From Ophiura sarsii (lineage: Eukaryota > Echinodermata > Ophiuroidea > Amphilepidida > Ophiuridae), in NCBI GenBank assembly GCA_035610835.1, contig CM069455.1, positions 39,897,278 to 39,961,277 on the forward strand: a stretch of DNA of 64,000 bases, written 5' to 3'. Below are positions 1 to 10,728 of this stretch, one piece after another. The position numbers and the translations under genes were made by a program. The stretch's first letter is position 1, and the number at the start of each line of letters is the position of its first letter. The notes under the pieces were generated by a model that was given only the letters and a program-made list of their open reading frames with translations, was not told the DNA's origin and did not search any database.

Positions 1-159
1 TGGGCAAAAATATAAGCTCATCACGTAGGGTTATGCACTTAGTGACTCCACATACTTATGCATACAAGGTATGTGAGACACATTTTTTCTCTTCTTGGCC
101 TTATGTGATAACTTGTATGTGATCATTTTCTCTACAATCTATTTCCCAAGTCTCCTTGC

Positions 160-620
160 ATGAATCATATTTATTATAAAAATACCAAATTCACTCACTA
201 TTGCATCCTGATTTTTGATTTTCCCATATACGTACAGGACCCTGGTAGTCTAGAGTTGCTACGCCATTGCAGTCTCTGTTTGACGCAGAATACCAATGAA
301 TCGTTCTATGCCCTGTTATGGAGTGTTGCCCATAAAGAGAAGTTAAGCTCAGCTAGGGAAAACATCTTGGCAATTGAAATGGCAAGGCTGTATTTCAACC
401 AAGGTTTAAGTGCCAACATGACTTTGCATTCCTTCTGCTGGATTAAAGACCTCTTTTAGGGCAAAGGCAGGCATGCTTACAGAATCAGAACCAGACCTAA
501 ACCAGCAAGGCCACGTATAAGCCACCACCTGAGATCGAAGCGGTAAAGAGAAAGTCAGCAAAGAGGAGTCTGGGATTCAAGGCTGCATGACCCTCACTAT
601 CAGAGTGGTCACTTTATTCC
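160..620 (+). pseudogene. Transposon-derived coding relic (TQN-NES motif)
   Basis: An open frame (160-459, 99 residues) contains the string TQNTNESFYALLWSVAHKE followed by an alternating Ala/Asn-rich stretch ending in FNQG. A TQN-x-NES..(I/L)W..PK-type motif recurs in uncharacterised, probably Mutator-like transposon proteins of invertebrates; that link is from memory. After the stop, weak coding character continues in other frames to about 620, so the reading frame looks broken. There is no start context, splice pattern or neighbour that suggests a host gene. I read it as an old fragment of a mobile element; the element class is uncertain. Confidence 0.4.
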
Positions 621-880
621 GGAGGGGAATACTTGGTCATTATATAACCCTGATTGAGGGTTTTCATGTATTGGAGTCACCCATGCAGATAGCCCTATTT
701 GAAATCAAGACTCTCTGTGTGGACGATTAAGTTCATGTCAGTAGAAGACCATAATAACCCTTACAGCCCTGAACCCCATGAAATCCCATTTGAAAACTAT
801 GCTGGAGGCACGTGTCACCTCAGTCTATCTCGCCGGGCACTGACACCAGGTGATAAATGCGCACGGAATTGTTAATTGCG

Positions 881-1010
881 AGCGTGTGACTCCCTGGCCG
901 AGTGGACTAAGACCTCGTCATCCATGCTGGAGGACCTGGGATCGAATCCTGTCGTCGGCAAGTCCGGATTTTCTCTGTTAATTTCGCCCATTTCCACCCT
1001 CGGATATTTT
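881..1010 (+). repeat. tRNA-derived SINE head (Leu/Ser-like)
   Basis: The stretch contains a polymerase III A-box-like string GGCCGAGTGGACTAAG and, about 45 bases on, a B-box-like string GGATCGAATCC. These sit as in a class II tRNA, but the acceptor arms do not pair cleanly. The downstream body is not tRNA. This is the normal look of a tRNA-derived SINE rather than a working tRNA gene. Confidence 0.55.
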
Positions 1011-1114
1011 TTTCAACATTTCCATTCCAAAAGTGTTAGGGTTAATGAATTTGGTTTATATCACCGGATATTTTGTATGTCTACTTTTTGTAAAGTCGAC
1101 TTGGCAAGATAATT

Positions 1115-2440
1115 AATATATCTCACCATACGGTGACAACTCCTTGGCGAGATAATAAATGGGTTGAAATAAGCTAGGGAAGGTTGTAATGAAGTAATAT
1201 GGTTTGGGAATGGGAGGTAGGGGCCGTGGCTATTGAAATGGATTGAAACCGAGAATCATGAGGTAATGAAATAATGTGGTTTCTGAAATATGAAACATGG
1301 TATAGTGAATCTAAATCATGTAACATGGTGTCAGATGTGGGATTAGATATTGTATGTGGTATTATACAGATGGCCATGCGTTATGAACTCGCCACCCTTA
1401 GCGTTACATCACAAATATTATGAATTTTTACACCAATTGAGTTTCAATTTAGAATATCTCCACAATTATCAACCCTAAACTAGCAAAAGTATACATTTTT
1501 GGAAAGCTGAAGACACAAGCAATCTACATATACACATTTCAACTCATTATACAGGGTGACCTTGAAATTATACAGGGTGGAAAAAATAAATTCCGGATAA
1601 AAAGTGGGTTACTTAATGCATTGCTTATTACTAACTTACAGTAATAAACTGAAGGTAAACAATGTTTATATGGTTAGAGGATGGGGGAAGCCTACTGACT
1701 TTGGAGAAAGAAAAATCACAGTTGTTTGTTAATCTCAGAATACAGGGTGTTCCAAATTATGTTTTTTTTTCTTCTACAATTCAACATATTTTGAACTGAA
1801 ACATTTTAGCCCTAACCCCAACTGAAAAAGTAAGTCCATATTTGGATTCCTTATCAAATTTCCCTTCAGAAAATGTATACTTTGACTATGATAGGATAAG
1901 TAATTAAAAAAATACAGCAACTTTTAGATTTTGAAGACATCCGCAATACTTACTACAGTGTTCAATGTGAAAACGGGTAGTTTCGTACGTAAAAGTTCGT
2001 ATTTTATAGACTAAACCAATCATAAAGAGTTCAAAATGATTAAAAACAATTAGCAGAATTGTTTAGCTGTAAATTAAGACCAAAATCAAGTTTGTAGCCC
2101 CTGTAGTACTTTAGCAGTAGTGAATTTAATCAAGTTTACACACGCGAAACGCCCCGTTCCCATAGAGTTTATGTGTACCTCCTCCCCCCCCCTCCTCCTC
2201 CCCCCCCCCCCCCCCCCTCCTCCACCTTGACGGGTCGCAATTCAACCAACCACAACTTCGTTAATTGAGAAGCTATATCGTTCATATTTACAGGTTTGTT
2301 AGTCATATTAATTAGCTTTTAAATGAAACCAAAAACATGACTATAGCTTTTTTTTATTTTTAAATATGATGAATTAAACAGATCACAATTTGAAAATACG
2401 TAACAACACCACCATTTTTGGGTGGCGAGTTCAAAACGCA
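1115..2440. other. No gene seen; ACAGGGTG repeat ends and C/T-rich tract
   Basis: I see no coding exon. ACAGGGTG occurs three times (about 1552, 1576 and 1742), which resembles the terminal repeat of Tc1/mariner-like elements also met at 34905, so this is probably decayed transposon DNA. A C/T-rich homopolymer tract lies at about 2179-2226. Confidence 0.4.
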
Positions 2441-2449
2441 TGACCAGAT

Positions 2450-2605
2450 ACAACATGGTATAGAGGGAAGTAGTGTGAATTACTGGCCCCTCGGTGTTGG
2501 ATGAGTACGTCTACTTCCCGACGCGTAGCGGAGGGAAGTAGACGCACTCATCCAACACCGAGGGGCCAGTAATTCACACTACTTCCCGATATAAACCATG
2601 TTGTA
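2450..2605. repeat. Near-perfect hairpin repeat
   Basis: Two arms of about 70 bases (2450-2519 and 2532-2605) are reverse complements with only a few mismatches. Both contain the segment GTAGTGTGAATTACTGGCCC. The loop is about 12 bases (CGACGCGTAGCGG). A foldback MITE or a recently inverted duplication would look like this. Confidence 0.8.
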
Positions 2606-2611
2606 TTTGTT

Positions 2612-2990
2612 TTACTATGCATCATAAATATTCATCACAAAATTATAAAAACTTACAACTAAATCCGTCTCTGACAGTTCTGCGAAACGACCAGCAGCAG
2701 ACGACGCCATTTTGACAACAACAAAATAACCATGCTCGTCGCCAGAATGCAAAGTTCTATACAATGTGACGTGTATACGTTTGTTGAACTGTTTCGTTCA
2801 GGGGATGAGACTGTTTCGTTCAGGGGGTGCGGTAGTTGCCTCCTAGGGGTGCGGTAGTACCCTTATTTTTTCCCCGCGTCTGCGTCTTTCCCGTACGCGA
2901 GGAAGTAGGCTAAATACTGAAGTGCGTAGCTAACGGAATAGACCAATAGGAAACCGCGATTAGCTAATGAATATTTATGATGTATAGTAA
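2612..2990. mobile_element. MITE-like element with 24-bp inverted ends
   Basis: The ends TTACTATGCATCATAAATAT and its near reverse complement (at 2968-2990) form terminal inverted repeats of about 24 bases around 380 bases. The element carries a possible first exon (separate entry), so it may be a remnant of a larger transposon rather than a plain MITE. Confidence 0.5.
2657..2710 (-). CDS. Possible first exon of a Crypton-like/KIAA1958-like protein
   Basis: On the minus strand an ATG at 2710 opens 18 codons that end exactly at a consensus donor (GTAAGT, 2656-2651) in phase 0. The peptide ends GRFAELSETDLV. A short Met-Ala-Ser start followed by RFA-x-L-(S/T)-xx-DL opens the N-terminal domain found in Crypton-derived proteins such as QRICH1, ZMYM2 and KIAA1958; this is recalled, not searched. 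No following exon is visible downstream on the minus strand, where a hairpin repeat begins 45 bases away. It is either an orphan exon left by a transposon or the start of a gene whose remainder lies outside the window. Confidence 0.35.
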
Positions 2991-2994
2991 TAGC

Positions 2995-3480
2995 TTCCAC
3001 CAAGAGTCCTGATATCGAGATTAAAGTATACTAAATTGTGTTTATGAAATAAACTGGTTTCTTTAATCATGGGTTATAGCTTGGGCAATGACGAGAAACA
3101 ATTTCAGATCAGAATATAGACCTATATTATATTTACTCATTTATGTAATGGGAAATGGATGGGAAAAACTTCAATTTCAGGTTAGAAAATAGACTTAATG
3201 TATAATTGTACATGTATTTTAACTCATGAATGTATTCTTACCACTTTTGTGATAAATGTTCGTATACATGTACTTTTGTCTGCTTACTATGTTGCTTTGG
3301 GTTTAAAATGCTAAAATGATGACAAAATATTGTATAGTTAATGCACAATCTACTGAAGATAGCAATATGAACGTAGTAGTAAAGCCGTCAAATAAGTAAT
3401 GATCAATCTACTGAAGATAGCAATATAAGCGTAGTAGCAATGATAACAAAATATTGCATAATTACAGTGGATTAACCTTT
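2995..3480. other. AT-rich intergenic DNA, nothing recognised
   Basis: There is no open frame of note. A short direct repeat (CAATCTACTGAAGATAGCAATAT) occurs twice near 3347 and 3403. Confidence 0.5.
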
Positions 3481-3514
3481 TACAAATTGGCAAAAAATGA
3501 ATCATACACAGAAA

Positions 3515-4150
3515 ACTTTTCTGAGTCGAGCGACTCGCTTACGTGAGTAATTATTTTGTCCGTGAGGCGACCCGCTTTCAGAATGTATGCGAGTCATATT
3601 ACACACTTTAAGCGAGTCAAATGACCCATGTAAGTAGGTATAATTGGTATGAAAGTGGGTCATTGGTAATTGATTGACCCACTTGTGCGAGTCACATTAC
3701 TCACTGAAAGTACAAATGTCTCAAGTGACCTATTTAAATAGGTCAATTGACCTGACTACGTGGGTCACATTACTCACTTAGGTGGGTATTCATTTTTGTC
3801 CGTGAGGCGACCCGTTCAACAATCGAGCGAGTCAATGGACACACTTCCAACTCAAAGTGAGTCAAATGACTCGGATCTGTTAAACAATTCCAGTGAGTCA
3901 ATGGACACACTTCAAAGTCAAAGCAAGTCAAATGACTCAGATCTGTTTAACAATTCCAGTGAGTCAATGGACACACTTCAAACTCAAAGTGAGTCTAATC
4001 ACTCACATCTGTTTAACAATTCCATTGAGTCAATGGACACACTTCAAACTCAAAGTAAGTCAAATGACTCGGATCTGTTTAACAATTCAAGTGAGTCAAT
4101 GGACAGTTGGACACACTTCAAAGTGAGTCAAATGACTCGGATAGATAATT
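3515..4150 (+). repeat. TGAGTCA-rich minisatellite, 66-bp unit
   Basis: From about 3825 to 4130 a 66-base unit is repeated roughly five times. Each unit carries GTGAGTCA twice and ATGACTC once. Upstream (3515-3820) the same AGTCA/TGACT words recur without a fixed period. The array is open in two frames, one of which would give a 22-residue repeat rich in Ser, Asp and Asn. That follows from the unit length being a multiple of three, so I do not call it a gene. The unit contains exact AP-1-type sites (TGAGTCA). Confidence 0.75.
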
Positions 4151-4159
4151 CCAAATGAT

Positions 4160-5560
4160 ACACCCATTGCAAAACAAAGGAGAATTGATGTCAAATTTGA
4201 CTATATTGCCGAATCAGATATGAATTTACTAGGGTCTAGTCATTTTGATTAAAAAAATCTAGTCACATAAATCATGCTATAATTTGACTAGAAATATCTA
4301 GCCCCTTTCGACAAGAATTTAGTCAAGTTGACCACAGATCTCCAAGTAAAATAAGATTTTTCCTAGTTCTGGTCATTATGACCAGAATATTGTCATCAAG
4401 GATTCAAGGCTGTAGTGATGAAAAGATGCCACAATCAGCGCAACTCCTCTTTTAACATGTTTCATCAGTTAAAGCTTTGGCAAACTGCAAAAACCCAGGG
4501 AAACATGGGTGCTGGGTATTTTCCATACCTGCAATAAATGTTATGGCAAGAAGAGGCTAATTATAATATAAATACGCAACACTTCAAACATTTGGCATGA
4601 CTCATCAATTTATTGACATTTGTTGATACCAACTGGTCAAAGTTATGTGTGGCTTTATATTCTTGTGTTGCCTGAAATATATTTCTTATTTCAATTTCAA
4701 ATGTATTCTAAATCAAAACTCTAATTTTGATTTCAGTTCAATTCAATTCAAATTTATTTCTACAGTTGATAACTTCTTTCCAATAACGTTAGATGTTTGT
4801 TTTCCTTGGAGGCCGAGTTGTCTTGTGGACGAGTTATATCGAAGGCCGAGTTGTCTTGGCCGAGTTGTCTCGAAGGCCAAGTTGTCCTGGAGGTAGATTT
4901 CTGGAAGTGGAAATACAAAACAGTAAGATATAATTAAATACTTGGTAGATACTTCCAAAGTCAAAGTATTTTGCCATTAAATAATCATAGGCTGCCTTTG
5001 ATGCTGTGCATAATATCATCCTCTCCTCTGTTGAACAGACTTCTGATATATCAAGAAATGATTGTCACCTGCCACGTCTAATATTATTATCAAATGGTTA
5101 CAACAGGGTTGCACAAAGGTTTTTTCTTCTCATTTATAATTTTTTATTATCATTTCTTCCGCTGAAAAGATCACATACATCATAAAACAATTCAAATATA
5201 CAAATTATATTTACTAATGGGGTACATTCATGTATAAATAAATTTTATTTAGATTGAACGTATTTTGTATTCTATGTTGCACAAAGTTGTTTCTTCCCCA
5301 GGAGCAAGGTTTTGAGCTTAACAATTCCCCACCTACACTTACAGGTCTGATAAAAATCAGATTACAATGTTAGCTATATAATAGTGTTGTTTATATAGAT
5401 ATATATCAGTTCCATAGTAATAATTTGGCATTTGGATTTTTTAGGTGGGCATGAAGAAACAAATGATGTGCACGAAGCGTGGATACTTTGTTTTTGGCAT
5501 TTTACGCTAAATTGTCAAATGTTGTCTAAATTAACCTAATTTAGTTTTAAAAAAGTGCGC
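4160..5560. other. No gene seen; short GGCCGAGTTGTC repeat
   Basis: This is AT-rich DNA without a supported exon. Between 4810 and 4895 the word GGCCGAGTTGTCTTG recurs three to four times as an imperfect short tandem repeat. Confidence 0.45.
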
Positions 5561-5639
5561 GAAGCTTGAAAAACTGGCCTTTTCATGCTAAAATTGTCGA
5601 TTTTCTCTTATTTTATTTTAACTTACATTGTTTTTGGGG

Positions 5640-5960
5640 TTTTTTTATTTTAGGGAGGGGGGCAAAGTGGAGGATGGAGCACAAAACTATTTTGTGGGGA
5701 AATGCCCCCTTGCCCCCCTGTAGCGCCGCTACTGGGGAAAAGCAATAAAACAATAAACACGTTAGTATACCTGTGCAACCACAGCTCATAACCCAAAGTT
5801 GCAATTTTTTTCTCTTCATCTTTTTTTTCACCCTTAATTTTCACCCAATAGTTTTTCTTTTTCCAATTGGCATTATTTCCCCAATTCTGCTCATTATTTC
5901 CCGGGAGCGGTGCTCCCTGCTCACGCACTTTGTGCAACCCTGGACAATAATGTGGATGGC
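5640..5960. repeat. Fragment of G/C-rich dispersed element
   Basis: The string GCCCCCTGTAGCGCCGCTACTGG and the surrounding G-rich/C-rich text resemble the ends of the hAT-like family seen at 13735, 17150, 56570 and 62290. Open frames here are low complexity. Confidence 0.35.
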
Positions 5961-6159
5961 AATTTATTTAATATTTATTTAAAATTCAACACCTACCTTT
6001 ATTGACATCTTCGGTCACCCTGGCGAAGATTTGGTAACTAACACTTGATGCCTTCGGATTATGTTCACTTCACCATCACTATGTCAGTGCGAGTACAAAC
6101 ACATGTAGTAGGCTTTTACTGTAAAATAAATGCAGTTAGTAAAAAAATATTAAAATAGG

Positions 6160-6260
6160 CTTATATCTGAACGTAATGTGTTTTGTCAGTGTCGTTTTCT
6201 GCGCAAAGCATTTCTTACAATGTTCACATTCATAGTGTAAAATGACATTACTGATCAATG
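6160..6260 (-). pseudogene. Degenerate C2H2 zinc-finger fragment
   Basis: On the minus strand a frame reads YECEHCKKCFAQKTTLTKH. That is the first half of a classical C2H2 zinc finger (Cys-x2-Cys, Phe, Leu, first His, with the QKTTLTKH helix typical of multi-finger proteins). The second His and the TGEKP linker are missing and replaced by unrelated residues. No neighbouring finger is visible. I take it as a relic of a zinc-finger gene or of a transposon carrying a finger. Confidence 0.5.
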
Positions 6261-6621
6261 TTTGTTTTTCCCTTTGTAAAGCTGGATAAGCTATCGAACA
6301 AAAGGATAAGTAGAGGAGTGGGATAATGGCCAATAACACAATACAGTGGATGATGTAATATAGGAAGCTGGAGAACACAGGCAGACTGAGAAAAGTGGGG
6401 TGGAGGACCTTGAATGACTTAAGTGCAGGTCAAGACAGCAGGCTGAGCAAGAAAACAAGAAATAACAGGGAGGGGTGTTTGAAAATCCCAAGAAAATATA
6501 ACCTAACAAAAATGGGACCACTGGCTACCAACCAAACACTCCTGAGAACGAGCCCAATCTAGGTGGGACATGCACACAGACCTATCAATCTGTTGTTTTG
6601 ATCGCCCTGCCCCCAGACAAG

Positions 6622-6721
6622 NNNNNNNNNNNNNNNNNNNNNNNNNNNNNNNNNNNNNNNNNNNNNNNNNNNNNNNNNNNNNNNNNNNNNNNNNNNNNNN
6701 NNNNNNNNNNNNNNNNNNNNN
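6622..6721. other. Assembly gap of 100 N
   Basis: Exactly 100 N follow each other, the conventional placeholder for a gap of unknown size. Features on its two sides need not be adjacent in the genome. Confidence 0.98.
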
Positions 6722-6849
6722 AGTAAGTTGAGGCACTAGTTTATGCTGTAATTAAATGATAATTTCTCTTTTGCCAGATGGACGATTACATAGATATGTC
6801 GATCAATGGGAGATTTTTATCATGCAATTTATGATTAATCTGTGTATAA

Positions 6850-7150
6850 TTTACAATCAATCAATCAATCAATCAATCAATTAATCAATCAATCAATCAA
6901 CAACAAACAAACAACCCCCCCCCAAAAAAAAAAACCACTAAAAAAACTAAATAAATAAATAAATATACTTTAAAAAAAATGCATAAATAAATCAATCAAT
7001 CAATCAATCAAATAAATAAAATAAATAAAAAATAATACAATAAATTAACAAATACATCAACAATAAAAAAGATGAATGAATAAATACATATTATAAATAA
7101 ATTAACAAATATATCAAAAAAAAATAAAAAAGATGAATAAACAAAATAAT
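6850..7150. repeat. Simple repeat (AATC)n / (AAAT)n
   Basis: Low-complexity tetranucleotide runs: AATC repeats at 6855-6900 and about 6990-7010, AAAT-type repeats between and after. Confidence 0.9.
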
Positions 7151-7772
7151 TACATACAAATTAATCGTTCAATTGTATGTCAATAGTATGTCAATATCTA
7201 GGCCATCAATCTGTAGTCCATAGAAATTGTGACATGAATGGTTTCATTATAGTCACCATCATGTTTGGAAAAAGAAAAAAGAAAAGGAAATCACATAATC
7301 GAACCCGTGTTTTCCGATTATAATTCCCAGGAACCCAGTACCACGCCACAGATGTTGGTGGACGGTAGAAGTTGCGTCATGTTATTATCAAATCATTGAA
7401 CTATTTAATTACAAAGAACGGCTTTTTATCATGAAAAATGTGCCTTTTAAATGCAATATTTGTATGTGTGTTCGAACCCAAAAAAAATTGTGATTTTTAA
7501 GAAAATGGTAAAAACAAAATCGACATTTTTGAATTCAAAATTTGGTCGTTTATCTCCCAGACCGGCTCGTCGTGTCTCATTATTAAAATTAACCTTGTTT
7601 GTTGTTTGTCGTAAAAAAAAAATCTCCCGTTTTGTGCATACTTTGGTGACATTTCAGGTTAAAAAGAACTAAGCAAAAACGCCCAACCGACTGACCCTAT
7701 TTAACAGGTTCTTCACTCGGCCGTCACTGTTCCATCTCATCTATTCTGGTTTTTCAAATATGTATTCCACTC

Positions 7773-7778
7773 TTTATT
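7773..7778 (-). terminator. Poly(A) signal of gene A
   Basis: AATAAA on the minus strand overlaps the TAA stop of exon 2. The same arrangement is present in copies B (13404-13409) and C (26183-26188). Sequence similarity between the copies fades within about 100 bases beyond it. Confidence 0.6.
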
Positions 7779-8930
7779 CTATAAGCAATGTACTTACCAC
7801 TACGTTGCCATTGCCGACAATGACATAACCACTGTCTGCGCTTGCCGGTTCGCCTGTAAATGAATAGAAACAGAAATGAAAATAACATGATATAATGTTA
7901 ACATTACCAAGGACTGGCCATACAGTTGATCACTGGTCGTGTTTTTAGAGAATAAAATAAAGTTCTTAGCTGTTTTGCTATATACGATGGTCTTATAATG
8001 TATAGGCTGTACCATATTTGGAGTATGGTACAGCCTATACATTATTAGACCATCGTATAGCAGCAAAACAGCTAATAACTATATTTGATTCTCATTCTTA
8101 TTTAGTTTATTGGTGATTTTGATCTGTTATCATAAAATAACGCAGTTTGTTAGATTTATTTTAATCAAACAACAACAAATTTCCCACTTTATAAAATCGG
8201 CGAATCCATCGAGCTGTTTACCAACTTCCTGCTTCGAATGAATTGCGTTCTTTAGCGCACACGCACATGGCAACGCTGCGTTATACGCACAACGCATACG
8301 CCGGCGACTTGTGTAGGGCACGCTAAACGCGATGATCATACGCACTGAAGGTATTAGTATTCGAATGAATTAAACCCCGCCCCCAAACTGTACACCATTG
8401 TCTCATAATGTATGGGCGTATCGGCTGAAAATCAGCCCCAAACCAATAAAATTGCTTGCTGACATCCCAAACCACACCCAGTATATAAGAATTTTGCAAT
8501 AAGGCATTCTATTCATAGTACAAAAGTCGCTTTATAAAATGACCTCCGACGTTTAGAATGTTTAAATATTTAAAAATCTTTAGCTTACGCTTGCCAGATA
8601 ATGTAAAAATAGATTCCCTTTTATTAATGAGCCAATCGCAGAGCAGGAGAAAATAATTTACCCACTGATCATAATAATGAAATTAAAATAAGGCGAGCTA
8701 ATAAGAAATCCTCTTTGGGGCTCTGGTAAGAATATATTCAGTTTATACTTACAACCGGCTGTCATCGCCTGAAAATATTTGGGATGACCGAGAGGTGGGC
8801 ATATGGCTCTCCTATTTCGTACTAAAACTGGACTCCCGCCGCTGCAACTGGTTTGGCTTCTGCATTTTGGACAGCAAACACAGAGAAGTGCAACAACGAG
8901 CAGACATCCTAATGTTAGTTGGGATTTCAT
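7774..8930 (-). CDS. Gene A: secreted Cys-pair peptide precursor, 2 exons
   Basis: Exon 1 is 8930-8753 and exon 2 is 7853-7774, giving 85 residues. The precursor starts with a signal peptide (MKSQLTLGCLLVVALLCV), then a propeptide, then a furin-type site RNRR (residues 38-41). The mature part begins AICP and has its second Cys at residue 60. Donor (GTAAGT) and acceptor (TTTACAG) are consensus; the intron splits the second Cys codon as T|GC. Exon 2 encodes EPASADSGYVIVGNGNVV and five to seven more residues before a TAA that overlaps an AATAAA signal. A second GTAAGT in exon 2 (7797-7792) could be a donor, but in-frame read-through to the stop is shared with copies B and C. Residues 18-34 differ from gene C because of compensating indels (+1, +2) that add several Cys. 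The family is not one I recognise. Confidence 0.7.
7961..8080. repeat. Foldback repeat in intron of gene A
   Basis: Arms of about 55 bases (from TTAGCTGTTTTGCTATATAC to GGCTGTACCATA and the reverse complement) enclose a loop of about six bases. It lies inside intron 1 of gene A and is absent from copies B and C, so it arrived after the duplications. Confidence 0.75.
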
Positions 8931-9012
8931 CGCGGATGATCAGAATGTGCATCACTTGATGGATCTCAGATGAAATATATCTTTTACTTTTGATGCGTGA
9001 TTCGAATTGCAC

Positions 9013-9022
9013 TTGTATTTAA
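9013..9022 (-). promoter_or_regulatory. TATA-like box of gene A
   Basis: TTAAATACAA lies 83-92 bases upstream of the gene A start codon. The same string with the same flank (CGCTTAAATACAAGTGCAA) precedes gene C, so it is retained in both intact duplicates. Assignment as a TATA box is inference. Confidence 0.4.
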
Positions 9023-9439
9023 GCGAAACCTTATTTCACACCTTGTTTAAAAGTAATAGCAGATGTTTTCTTAACATCTGGTGGATTCATGATATTGGGG
9101 TCAATTAAAGTAGGGTGTGAAAAATCTACATTGATAAATTTAAAACTTTGTAAAATTGAAAATCATGCGACAACTGTCCAACGTCAGTAACCTAATTCAA
9201 GAGTGGGTGGAAACGATTGAAAAAGAAGGTAAATGTGAGTTCATTTTGTTAATACTGCAAGTTCATTTTTGTTAATACTGCAAAATTCATGTGTCTAATT
9301 AAGCCACTTCTTGGTCATTTTTTTTTTCTCCTATAAGCAGGTTATTCTGGTGAGGCAGGGACAAACTCGGTTTAAAAATTGCAAAAAGATACTTTTGCGG
9401 CTCTTGCCAATCAACTGACCATAGTTCTTTGTCTTTTTG

Positions 9440-9715
9440 CCGTCATTACAGTCACTAAAGAAATGTACATGTTTAACACTTAGTTTTACCATACACAAAA
9501 CTGATTTTTCAGAAACCCCCTTCCCAACTTTCAAAGTCTTATCTGAAGAATTACTGAACTAATACTAGACATGTTTGTACTTATTTCGATGCATTTCTCA
9601 TGATTATTCCCAATATGGTGATGAAATGCTATAACTTTGACATTTTTGAAACATTTTTTGAAATATTGGAACTGTCGTCTGCAGACGCCTGCCTCATGGA
9701 AAGGGTCAAACATGT
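9440..9715. mobile_element. Decayed copy of the TTAA-flanked MITE
   Basis: The block shares the body of the MITE described at 47487 (CAGTAATTC..., GAAATGCATTTCTCATG, GTCGTCTGCAGACGCCTGCC), but the ends are eroded. A fragment of the same element lies at the matching place upstream of gene C (about 27850-28110), so it was probably already present before the duplication. Confidence 0.6.
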
Positions 9716-9789
9716 ATTCCTAAAGCTTAAAACAAAAATAGCGAAGCGAATTTTCCCCAATTAAGCCAGATTCTCCCACTCATTCTGAT

Positions 9790-9900
9790 ATTTGACGATG
9801 ACGAGAACGAATACGATGATAATGATGACGATAACGATGACGAATGACGACGATATGATAACGACGATGAAGATCACGATAACGAAGACAAAACCACAAA
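9790..9900. repeat. GATGAC-type low-complexity repeat
   Basis: Imperfect repeats of GATGACGATAACGA. Equivalent tracts follow at 14095-14210 in unit 2 and 28220-28395 in unit 3, always about 900 bases upstream of the exon 1 position, so they mark the duplicated unit. Confidence 0.8.
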
Positions 9901-10061
9901 CCTTGAATAGTAGGTTAATTGAAATCCCTTTGAAATTATGTGTAAAGCTGAAACTTTGTACGTCTCACTCGGGTCTCACTCACACCTGTATGACTGGCAT
10001 GTTTGAAAATCACGGTAATACATCTGGGTATTGACAGCCTGTTGAAGCAACATATCTCATA

Positions 10062-10728
10062 AAGCTTGTTTCTATTCCATCACCACTAATCACCAGTGAT
10101 TGGTGGTGATGATCATCACCACCAATACGATACTTGCACGCAATCGCCATTTTAGAATAAGCGCAAGGCTCTCCCCTAATCTCGCGCACGCCAAATCGCG
10201 TCAAGCGATGCACAAAACCTGCGTGAAACCACGACGCAGTGTGGCGTGATAGTGCGTGATAGTGCGTGGTGTGGGAAGAGCCTCGCTTTCAATGGTTCCA
10301 TCTGTACCGTGCAAGTAGCGTATAACCCCCTTAAGCGTGTTTCTATTTAGCACCAAAATGGGGTGATACAGCAAAAGGTGGTGATGCCGGAAGTTCACCA
10401 AAACACGCGCAAGGCAAGCGTATTCAAGCAAACAGTCAAACGCTTCGCGTCCATTTTAGTAACCCGCGCGTGGGCGCACCAAGAACAAAAACATCACGCG
10501 TGGTGCACAATTATAACGCGGCGCGGAGAATCTCATCACCATTAAATAATCGCCTCCTGTTTCTATTCAAGATCACCACTAAAATCACCCCCAATAACCC
10601 AGAAATACTATGTTATTTTGGGGGTGATAGATGTGGTGAAAAAGGGGATGATTGCGTGTTTCTATTCAGGCAATTACCCCCAATCATTCCATATAACCCC
10701 CCTTTTGCGTTCGAATAGAAACAGGCTT
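10062..10728. mobile_element. 667-bp DNA element, ATA target duplication
   Basis: Ends AAGCTTGTTTCTATTC and GAATAGAAACAGGCTT are inverted repeats. The word TGTTTCTATTC recurs inside, and the right half is rich in CCACC/GGTGG foldbacks. ATA flanks both sides. The matching place in unit 2 (about 20990) reads CTCATAGTA with a single ATA, which is the empty site. Confidence 0.75.

Noticed and set aside
881..965. tRNA gene
   Set aside because: A- and B-box-like strings are present but the acceptor stem does not pair and a repeat tail follows; it is a SINE head. The same applies to 11905-11988 and 55009-55082.
3760..4158. 132-residue open frame with a 22-residue Ser/Asp/Asn repeat
   Set aside because: It lies wholly in a 66-base minisatellite whose unit is a multiple of three; a second frame is open too, and there is no leader, splice site or poly(A) signal.
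4950..5095. Faint reverse-transcriptase-like string (AAFDAV then IILSSV)
   Set aside because: Too short and without neighbouring motifs to support a LINE call.
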